DNA from: Luteolibacter rhizosphaerae
GTDB lineage: Bacteria; Verrucomicrobiota; Verrucomicrobiia; Verrucomicrobiales; Akkermansiaceae
Reading direction: 5' to 3'
DNA length: 62,779 nucleotides
Assembly (NCBI RefSeq): GCF_025950095.1
Contig: NZ_JAPDDR010000014.1
Location: 1 to 62,779, forward strand
Positions 52,552 to 59,752 of this stretch are shown piece after piece. Below the pieces are notes generated by a model. That model did no database searches. It saw only the letters and a program-made list of their open reading frames with translations, and was not told the origin of the DNA. The first letter of the stretch is position 1, and each line of letters begins with the position of its first letter. The position numbers and the translations under genes are program-made.

Positions 52552-52798
52552 CCCGCTTGGTGTTCGTTGCCGTGAAGCCTGCATGCAGCCCGCGCGGGCC
52601 ACATGAACTGCTACGTGCCATAGGAACCCAGATTATCGCAAACGCAACCCGGCAACTGCTCAGGCATCGGCAGAACGGAGCAAGGACAAGCATCCGCAGT
52701 GGGTCGGGCTCGCAGGATCAAAGTCCGCTCCTCACCAATGAAGAGACCCGAAGACACTGCCCCTGCAAAAGTCCTCGGGTCTCCCTATTGCCTATCGC

Positions 52799-53455
52799 CT
52801 ACGCGCCCATCTCGAGCGGAGGCAGGCAGTCCGCAAACTCCCTCGCGATCAGATCCAGCCCGCTCCGCTTTCCACCAGCTCCGCGGAGAAGGTTCCGGAC
52901 TCTCGCGATCGCCAGAAGAAGGTCGTTCAAGCTGCACAGCAATCGCTGCCTCATTTCATCCGGGTAACCGCAGCGATGACGGTAGATGGCGAGGGGACCG
53001 CTATGGACAGCAGAGTTCGACTCCTTCAACACGTCCAGCCCGAAGCGGCGCAAGGAGCGAAGGACCCGGATAGGCACACCTTTTCTCATCTCGAGGTCGT
53101 CCAACATCTCTTTGATCATCGGCAGATTGTCCGAATGCCGTGCCGACTCTTCCGTAGTCAGTCGCTCCGCGAGCTTCGCGACTGATGATTCTGCTACACG
53201 GTAATGGATCCACACCGCTCGCAGCACGGCTTCGAATCCCGAGCGGAGAAGCCCGGTGGCGGAGCCGACATTTCCTTGCATCAGGAGCAGCCTGGCACTT
53301 TCCGTGTGCTCTATCGCGACTTCGCAGAAGCTGCGGCTTAACTGGAAGCGCGGCTTGGATGATCGCGGCTCTTGTCCGAGCACCGGAGCCAGTCGGCCAG
53401 CCAGTTCGATGGATTGTTCAAGCGGTGAGTTCGATTTAGTGTTTCGTCGGTTCAT
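52799..53455 (-). CDS. Helical protein of the DUF6988 kind (putative)
   Basis: 218 residues, ATG 53455. All-helical, with FCEVAIEHTESARLLLMQGN and GSATGLLRSGFEAVLRAVWI resembling the 'H.hs...lL...g...sA..L.R..fEa..ra.W' pattern of DUF6988/AbiV-like HEPN-type proteins. No R-x-x-x-x-H HEPN site is obvious. Next to the tRNA and the nuclease gene, so a defence link is possible but unproven. Confidence 0.45.
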   Translation of the reverse strand: MNRRNTKSNSPLEQSIELAGRLAPVLGQEPRSSKPRFQLSRSFCEVAIEHTESARLLLMQGNVGSATGLLRSGFEAVLRAVWIHYRVAESSVAKLAERLTTEESARHSDNLPMIKEMLDDLEMRKGVPIRVLRSLRRFGLDVLKESNSAVHSGPLAIYRHRCGYPDEMRQRLLCSLNDLLLAIARVRNLLRGAGGKRSGLDLIAREFADCLPPLEMGA

Positions 53456-53750
53456 TTCAGGTTACGTGGTTTGATTGCCGATCAACACACCCTGCCGGTC
53501 GCCGCCGGACGGATAGCCGCCGGCAAACCACGCGAATCGCCCATGATCGTATCGGACGACCGCGCAGGGTCCGGACAGCGGCAAAAACCTGCCGACAGCC
53601 CGGGGGCGGAGGGCTCAAGCACTCACACCGGATTGCACCACGGACCTGAAAGGACCGTATCTCCCCTGAATACACATCCCGCCTAATAGGCTTGGGATGG
53701 AGCGAACGCCTCTCTACGTAGGCGCGGGGCATCATCAGGACCACGGAAAG
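53456..53750. other. Gap before tRNA-Pro
   Basis: About 295 bp. No gene or repeat of the families described here is seen, except a CTACGTAGGCG palindrome near 53713. The tRNA is on the minus strand, so any sequence duplicated from its 3' end by an integrating element would lie here; I see none. Confidence 0.4.
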
Positions 53751-53827
53751 TGGTCGGGGTGGCGGGATTCGAACCCACGGCCTCTTCGTCCCGAACGAAG
53801 CGCGCTACCAGACTGCGCCACACCCCG
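53751..53827 (-). tRNA. tRNA-Pro (CGG)
   Basis: The minus strand reads CGGGGTGTGGCGCAGTCTGG..., with anticodon stem CTTCG/CGAAG and loop TTCGGGA, giving anticodon CGG (Pro). The T arm has GGTTCGAATCC. The 3' end is CCACCCCG-A-CCA, so CCA is encoded. 77 nt including CCA. Confidence 0.95.
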
Positions 53828-54069
53828 ATGATTGGTTGCTTCCCCTTGCGGGGCCGCCTCCCTCTGGCAGAAAGGCGGGCGGGCTTTCTACCGCTTGCCC
53901 GCCCGGCTGCAAGCGAAATGTGCTCATTTTGCTCATCCCGTCGGAGTCAGCCGAACCTGCGGGAGGCAGGTTTAGAGCGTCACTTTAGCTGATGGCCTTT
54001 CTCACGGTATTCTTGCTAGACGACGACAGTTGTAGATTATCTCCTTACAACACTACCCATTCTTAGCAC

Positions 54070-55614
54070 ATGGCACATTTGGTAAACCTCGACGCTCTTA
54101 TTCCGCGAGAAGACTTCGATGTCGACAATACTGGAGAGCAGTCTCTTCAAGCTTCAACAATCCAAATACGAAATCTTGAACCTGACGACTTTTTCTACAC
54201 CGTGGTCCGGAAACCCGACTTCCAACGGGAAACAAGCGATTGGTCGCCAGAAAAGATTTGTGGCTTTGTTGAAAGCTTTCTTGAGGGCGACCTAATTCCC
54301 GCGCTGATCCTCTGGCAAGCTGGAAGCCAAATCTTCGTGATCGACGGCGCTCATCGCCTAAGCGCTGTGATAGCATGGGTCCATGACGACTACGGAGATA
54401 GCAAAACATCTCGAAATTTCTTCGACGGCATAATACCTGACGACCAAATTTCGGCCTCGGATCACACTAGACGGCTTATCAAAAGGCGAATTGGTTCGTA
54501 CGTTGATCATAAGTTCGCAATCCAGAACCCGGAGAAGGTCAAACCCGAACTACTCGCCCGAGCGAAGAGACTTGGCAGCCTCGCGATTCAGCTTCAGTGG
54601 GTTAAAGGAGACGCAACCAAGGCAGAAGAGTCATTCTTTAAGATCAATCAGCAAGCGTCGCCAATCGACAAGACCGAACTGAGATTGTTGAAATGCCGAA
54701 GACTGCCCAATGCGTTGGCAGCCCGCGCAATCATTCGTTCAGGGACTGGCCATAAGTATTGGTCACTGTTTCCCGATGAAATGAGGCGAGAGGTAGAAGC
54801 CAAGGCAAGAATCATAAACGAACTACTATTCTCGCCTTCCTTTAGAACCCCAATCAAGACATTAGATCTTCCAGTTGCGGGGCGAGGTTACTCTTCCAAA
54901 ACACTGCCCCTGGTCTTTGAACTCGTGAACTTGGTAAATGCGGTCAAGAATGAGACCAAGATGCAGCGGGATGATTCTGGAGAAGAGACTTTGCGCTTCC
55001 TCAAGAAATGCCAGAGCACCGTCAATAGGCTATCGGGCGTTCATGCATCTTCCCTCGGTCTGCATCCCGCCGTATATTTTTACAGTGCTACAGGCCGCTA
55101 TCAACCCACCGCCTTCATGGCCATGGTCGCGCTAATGCAGACTTTTGAGGAGAAGGATCTCTTCCGCGACTTTACAAGGATCCGGAGGAAATTTGAGAGT
55201 TTCCTGTTGGATCACCGCATCCTAGTAAACCAGGTCACAGTAAAATATGGAAGCGGCTCCAAAGGCTATGCACGCCTTCATCAACTTCTCTATTGGATCG
55301 TTGAACGCTTCATCAACGGATATGAAGAGAGTGCGATTCTAAAGGAGATGGCGTTGGACTCACGTTTTTCCTACCTCCAGCCCGCTGAGCGGCCGCAACT
55401 TTCAGGGAGGCAGGATTTTGATTCTGAATCTAAGTCTGCAGTCTTTCTTAGAGACGCATTGAGGGACCCATTACGATGCTCGATTTGCGGAGGACTTATC
55501 CATCTTAACGGCATTTCGATAGATCATGTGGTAAGAAAGTCGGACGGAGGAAAAGGATCGCCGGATAATGGGCAACTTACACATCCTTACTGCAACACGA
55601 CCATTAAGAACTAG
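54070..55614 (+). CDS. DUF262-like (ParB/DGQR) protein fused to HNH nuclease
   Basis: 514 residues. N-terminal DUF262-type part with KPDFQRETSDWSPEKI (48-63), FLEGDLIPALILW and VIDGAHRLSAVIAWV (Asp92, Arg96), the ParB-like nucleotide-binding motif of DUF262. C-terminal HNH: CSICGGLIHLNGISIDHVVR, then KSDGGKGSPDNGQLTHPYCN (His486, Asn500; Cys470/473/508 probable zinc). GmrSD and related type IV restriction enzymes combine DUF262 and HNH. Its GC is visibly lower than neighbours and TTA/AAA codons are common, so it was acquired. It stands alone beside tRNA-Pro. Confidence 0.8.
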   Translation: MAHLVNLDALIPREDFDVDNTGEQSLQASTIQIRNLEPDDFFYTVVRKPDFQRETSDWSPEKICGFVESFLEGDLIPALILWQAGSQIFVIDGAHRLSAVIAWVHDDYGDSKTSRNFFDGIIPDDQISASDHTRRLIKRRIGSYVDHKFAIQNPEKVKPELLARAKRLGSLAIQLQWVKGDATKAEESFFKINQQASPIDKTELRLLKCRRLPNALAARAIIRSGTGHKYWSLFPDEMRREVEAKARIINELLFSPSFRTPIKTLDLPVAGRGYSSKTLPLVFELVNLVNAVKNETKMQRDDSGEETLRFLKKCQSTVNRLSGVHASSLGLHPAVYFYSATGRYQPTAFMAMVALMQTFEEKDLFRDFTRIRRKFESFLLDHRILVNQVTVKYGSGSKGYARLHQLLYWIVERFINGYEESAILKEMALDSRFSYLQPAERPQLSGRQDFDSESKSAVFLRDALRDPLRCSICGGLIHLNGISIDHVVRKSDGGKGSPDNGQLTHPYCNTTIKN

Positions 55615-55701
55615 CTCAGCATTTATAAAGCCTTAAGAAGCACTCCGTGCGATTACCACTAGACCGGTAGAATTGCCTATTATCCTGCATGGATTAGCCC
55701 C

Positions 55702-56133
55702 TCACCTCTTCCCCAGCTCCTTCATCTCCAGCAGCCGCCTCCTCTCGAACACCCCCACCCGGCAGCCCTGCGCTTCCTGATAGAAGATCAACTGCCGCTC
55801 ATCCGGCCAAAAGGTCCCCCGCGGCCGCGGGCGGGTCACGCCCACCTCCGGCACCTCGTTCATCATCGCGTAGACATGCGGTCCCAGGTGCTTCCGCTCA
55901 TCGCTCGCGGGATTGCTCAGGCACCTCCACAGCGCCGCCGCCGTCATCCGGTTCGGCCGCAGCAGGCCATACTCCCGCACCAGTTCCCGCGCCTCCTCCC
56001 GATACTCCGCAGGTAGCTCGCCGAGCTCCGGCGGATCCGCCGGCACCCAGAAGTTCCGCGTCAGCCAGGCAAAGGCCCCGAGACTTAGGATCAGCGGCAG
56101 ACCGAGGAAAAGGGCGAAGCGCTTGCGAGTCAC
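55702..56133 (-). CDS. Small anchored protein, third paralogue of 12502/12939
   Basis: 143 residues from a GTG at 56133 (VTRKRFALFLGLPLILSLGA); an ATG at 56184 gives a longer leader. Shared motif ELGELPAEYREEARELVREY matches TELPEEYRADARALIKQ of the tandem pair at 12502. The rest has diverged (WRCLSNPASDERKHLGPHVY; FWPDERQLIFYQEAQGCRVG). Function unknown. Confidence 0.65.
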   Translation of the reverse strand: MTRKRFALFLGLPLILSLGAFAWLTRNFWVPADPPELGELPAEYREEARELVREYGLLRPNRMTAAALWRCLSNPASDERKHLGPHVYAMMNEVPEVGVTRPRPRGTFWPDERQLIFYQEAQGCRVGVFERRRLLEMKELGKR

Positions 56134-56324
56134 AGGGCAGGGCGGGTTCCCCCCACATAGCACAGGCCAAGCTCGATTCCGCAATCCCGCAGATCCCCGG
56201 CTTGTTCAATCCCCCCGTCCCGCGCCGCGCCGATTGGAGTTCCTGCCTGCAGTATCCTTTCGTATCATCCGCTGAGCTTGGATCGTCAGGCGGCGGATCA
56301 GGCGTTCGAACCGAACCAATTGTG

Positions 56325-56948
56325 ATGAGACATTGCCCCTTCACCATACTTGCCACCTTGTTCTTCACACAGGCTGGAATGGGCCAATCCACCGGCACCT
56401 TCACCGACTCGCGCGATGGGCAAACGTATAAGACGGTCAGCTATAAAGATCCGGTGACCGGCACCACGGTCACCTGGATGGCCCAAAACCTGAACTACAA
56501 GGTGCCGGGGAGCTACGCCTATGATGATAAGGAGAGCAACCGCACCGAGCTTGGCCTGCTCTACACCTGGGACGCAGCGAAGAAAGCATGCCCGGACGGT
56601 TGGCATCTTGCGACGGATAGCGAGTGGTCGATGCTGGTGGCCAGATTCGGTGGCACCGACAAAGCGGGCGAAGCGCTGAAGAGCGCCAGTGGCTGGACCG
56701 AGAACGGCAACGGCACCAACAGCAGCGGGTTCAACGGGCTTCCGGCAGGGATTCGTAGGAACGATGCTTATGAGGTCCGCGGTGTCATGGGCTTCTGGTG
56801 GACGTCCACACCCTCCGTTCAGGAGGGTAAAGCTTGGGGATGGAACTTCAGTTATGGTGGCCCCGGGGAAAAACCACTTAGGGCAAAAGCGTTCCGTTTC
56901 GATAGTACGGTTTCTCACGCAAAATCCGTCCGTTGCGTCCGGGATTGA
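56325..56948 (+). CDS. FISUMP-domain secreted protein
   Basis: 207 residues, ATG 56325; signal peptide MRHCPFTILATLFFTQAGMG. The Fibrobacter-type major paralogous domain has TFTDSRDGQTYKTVSY, TWMAQNLNYKVPGSYAYDDK, GLLYTWDAAKKACPDGWHLA, WSMLVARFGG and FWWTSTPSVQEGKAWGWNFS...SVRCVRD, a complete order. The domain is of unknown function, common in secreted proteins of Fibrobacteres and Bacteroidetes. The start follows the signal peptide. Confidence 0.85.
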   Translation: MRHCPFTILATLFFTQAGMGQSTGTFTDSRDGQTYKTVSYKDPVTGTTVTWMAQNLNYKVPGSYAYDDKESNRTELGLLYTWDAAKKACPDGWHLATDSEWSMLVARFGGTDKAGEALKSASGWTENGNGTNSSGFNGLPAGIRRNDAYEVRGVMGFWWTSTPSVQEGKAWGWNFSYGGPGEKPLRAKAFRFDSTVSHAKSVRCVRD

Positions 56949-57002
56949 TCATTTGATCTATCTGATCCGGCCCGCCTGCCGTAGCGCGATCCGAGAGTTC
57001 CT

Positions 57003-57040
57003 TTGACAAAACCACGCTTACTTTTTACCACAAAGTAAGC
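57003..57040 (+). promoter_or_regulatory. Promoter-like TTGACA with overlapping palindrome
   Basis: TTGACA (57003-57008), 17 bp, TACCAC (57026-57031). Over this lies GCTTACTTT (57016-57024) with AAAGTAAGC (57032-57040), a perfect 9-bp inverted repeat with a 7-bp loop. It ends 7 bp before the ATG at 57048. It could be an operator, or a hairpin in the leader. Confidence 0.5.
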
Positions 57041-57047
57041 CCGACTC

Positions 57048-58319
57048 ATGCGCGCCACCCTCCTCACCTTCACCGCCAGCCTGGCCGCCGGGGCCTTGGC
57101 TGCCTGGGGACTGCATCGCGAAGCAGCCCCACCCGCTCCTGCGGAAGCAAGCGCCAGCCCCGCTCCCCGCGCGAAGCCCGCCCGCAAGCTGAGCAAGGAC
57201 GACCTCAACCAGCTCGTCACCGCTGCCAAGGAAGCCGAGTCGGCGGATCCTTCCTCCCTCAATCCCCTCGCCCCGCGCCTCGTCGGGTGGAGCACCGCGG
57301 AGATCCGCAGCGCGCTGGAGGAATTCCTCGCCAGCCCGGACTGCGCGATCCAGAACGAGGACGGCATCTACCTCGCCGGCCTGCTCACCGGGGAGTGGAT
57401 GCGCCGCGACATGGAGTCCGCTCTGAAGTGGTTCGAAGCCATCCCTTCGCAAACGGTGCGCGGGGATCTCTCCGTCTATGTCAGCCAGTACTGGCCACCG
57501 GATCGGGCGGAGGAAGCGCTCGCCTACGTGGTGGCACATCCGGAGCTCTTCTCCGGCCTCGGCGGCGCCTCGTCTTATCGCACCGTGCTGCGTGCGCTGA
57601 ATTCCGCGGCCACTCGCGGGGTGAAGGAATTCACCGCGTGCCTCGCGCTCGCCCAAGCGAACGGCCTGCCGGTCCATCCCGAGGGCGTGGCGCTCCCGGC
57701 GGACTTCGACTTCGCCGCACTGGCTGCGAGCGAGGAAGGGCAAAAGCTCGCCGCGGACAAAGGCAAATACTTCTTTGCCGAGGCATGGCTGAAGCAGGAC
57801 CGCGAGGCCGCCTTCGCCGCGATCACCGCGCTCGCGGAGGAGAGCAAGAATAACCCCGTCAGGAGCCTCATCGCCCTCGATCAAGGCCTGGTGCCCGCGG
57901 AGGAGCTCCGGACCCGGATGGATCTCTACACCGGCTGGCTCGAAGGCCGCGAACCGGAGGAGCGCGACAGGATGTTAGAGAGTGCGGTGCGTCACTGCGC
58001 CATCCGCCCCGAGGTGCTGCACGCACTCGCCGAGGGTCTGCAAGATCCCTCGCAAAAGGAGCAGGTGCACCTCCTCGCGCTCGATGGCATGCGGGACCTC
58101 GGCGTGGCGGAGGCCGTGAAGCACCTCGCCACCTATCGCGAACCGGCGGACCGGCTCGATCTGTTAGAAAACTTCGAGGCCAAGCCCTTGGCCTACTTCC
58201 CGCGTGGAAAAATGAATCCGAAGCAGGAGGAAAATTTCCGCAAGACGCTCGCGGATTGGGGGGCGGATGCGGAGCGCAGCGACCGGATCGTAGCCCGCAT
58301 CCAGGAGATCATGAAGTGA
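57048..58319 (+). CDS. Anchored helical-repeat protein, member 6
   Basis: 423 residues, ATG 57048 (MRATLLTFTASLAAGALAAW). Ala/Pro-rich spacer (about 25-45), then helical body: EWMRRDMESALKWFEAIPSQ, YWPPDRAEEALAYVVAHPEL, AEAWLKQDREAAFAAITALA. Same family as 41264-46522. The following gene starts 7 bp after the stop. Strong promoter-like site before it. Function unknown. Confidence 0.75.
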   Translation: MRATLLTFTASLAAGALAAWGLHREAAPPAPAEASASPAPRAKPARKLSKDDLNQLVTAAKEAESADPSSLNPLAPRLVGWSTAEIRSALEEFLASPDCAIQNEDGIYLAGLLTGEWMRRDMESALKWFEAIPSQTVRGDLSVYVSQYWPPDRAEEALAYVVAHPELFSGLGGASSYRTVLRALNSAATRGVKEFTACLALAQANGLPVHPEGVALPADFDFAALAASEEGQKLAADKGKYFFAEAWLKQDREAAFAAITALAEESKNNPVRSLIALDQGLVPAEELRTRMDLYTGWLEGREPEERDRMLESAVRHCAIRPEVLHALAEGLQDPSQKEQVHLLALDGMRDLGVAEAVKHLATYREPADRLDLLENFEAKPLAYFPRGKMNPKQEENFRKTLADWGADAERSDRIVARIQEIMK

Positions 58320-58326
58320 CACGGCG

Positions 58327-59634
58327 ATGAACGACCTGCCCGCCAAGCCCCTACCGCCCGCCCTTCGCAACACCGCTGCCGCCCTAGCCGGTGCGCTGAT
58401 CGGCTGGCTCGCCGTGAGCACCGCACGGCCCTCCGCGCCGCCATCATCGGCCCATTCCGGCGCGGATTCCTCGCATGCCGATGGCGGCACGGGTGACTCC
58501 TCTGCGGGATCCGCCCGCAGCGGTGACGGCACCCGCACCGGTCCGGACCCCACCCGCCGCTTCGCCGCGCTGAAACGCTACTACGAGGAGTGGGGCTCCA
58601 TACCGGATGATGCCCGCCGCACGCTGGAAAGCATGAGCGCCGCGGAGCTGAAAGACTACCTGCTCACCATGAACCGCGGCGATGGACGATCCTTTGGCCA
58701 GATCATGATGAGCGAATCCCTGCGCGGCGCGGCGACGCGACTGCTCTATCAGCAAGATCCGGAGGGTACCCTCGCCTGGGCCCGCGATCAGGATCCAGAG
58801 CAGGGCGGCCTGCTGGAGAAAATGGCCCGCACCGCGGCGAAGGCAGACCCCACGCAATTCGAGCCATGGAGCGCCCTGCTGACGGAGAAGGCAAATGACC
58901 AGAAGGGCAAGGAGATCGCCGCCAGTGCCTGGAGCGCCGCCGCGGGCACGGACGCCGCCAGCATACTCGCGCTGGAGAAGAATCCCGTCATCGGTGAGAG
59001 CCTCGCGATGTTCGGAGTCCGCGGTCTGGAGTTTGCGGAGGGCTTCGACTTCACCCGCTACGTGAAGGACTCCACAATCATGTCGGGACTCCGGCATGCC
59101 CTCATCCAGTGGGCAGCGCGGGATCCGGAGAAGGCCTTCAGCTCGATCGCCGAGCGCGGCAAGGGCACCGAGGATGGCCACCTCTACAGCGCCGTCTACG
59201 AGGGCATGGCCTGCCTGAAGGGCGATGCCGCCGCCACCGCCTTCATCACGGAGAAGCTCGCAAGCCTGCCGGATGAAGAGCGTGGCGCGGCATCCGCCGG
59301 CTTGCTCCAGGCCCGCGGCTTCACCGCCGCCCGCATGGACCTGCTTCTCAAAGGCATGCCGCGGGAGGAAGATCGCTTCGCCCTCGCGGAGCAAGCCACC
59401 ATCCCTTTCGTCAGCGGGAGCGGCGACATCCTCTCCACCCGCGTGCTCGCCACCCTCGATCCCGCCCGCCAGCTCGCCGCGCTGGAATCCTCCGTGAAAC
59501 GCTACCAAGCGCAGCTCGGGAATCCCGGGACCTTCAAGGAAATCCGCAGCGGCTACGACATCATCATGGAGCGCATCAACCTCCCCGAGGAGAGCCGCGA
59601 GCAACTCCGCCAGACCCTGGCCGGCCCGCCGTAG
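58327..59634 (+). CDS. Anchored helical-repeat protein, member 7
   Basis: 435 residues, ATG 58327 (MNDLPAKPLPPALRNTAAAL; anchor AGALIGWLAVST). A Ser/Gly-rich spacer (about 35-75) precedes RFAALKRYYEEWGSIPDDAR, YQQDPEGTLAWARDQDPEQG, LIQWAARDPEKAFSSIAERG. In an operon with member 6. The D-P-E-x-A motif occurs twice. Function unknown. Confidence 0.75.
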   Translation: MNDLPAKPLPPALRNTAAALAGALIGWLAVSTARPSAPPSSAHSGADSSHADGGTGDSSAGSARSGDGTRTGPDPTRRFAALKRYYEEWGSIPDDARRTLESMSAAELKDYLLTMNRGDGRSFGQIMMSESLRGAATRLLYQQDPEGTLAWARDQDPEQGGLLEKMARTAAKADPTQFEPWSALLTEKANDQKGKEIAASAWSAAAGTDAASILALEKNPVIGESLAMFGVRGLEFAEGFDFTRYVKDSTIMSGLRHALIQWAARDPEKAFSSIAERGKGTEDGHLYSAVYEGMACLKGDAAATAFITEKLASLPDEERGAASAGLLQARGFTAARMDLLLKGMPREEDRFALAEQATIPFVSGSGDILSTRVLATLDPARQLAALESSVKRYQAQLGNPGTFKEIRSGYDIIMERINLPEESREQLRQTLAGPP

Positions 59635-59752
59635 ACCGCACGAGAGTCCTTCCGCTACCCTCGAAGTCGGGCGCTGGAATTTTCCTCGCGTGGGGAGGGC
59701 CGGGCGTGGTTCCGTGCGGGCATAACTTGGCTCTGACTTCTCCCCCGGTTTC

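Noticed and set aside
53751..55690. Integrative element at tRNA-Pro with attachment site
   Set aside because: No integrase and no duplicated tRNA 3' end; the low-GC gene lies on the 5' side of the tRNA.
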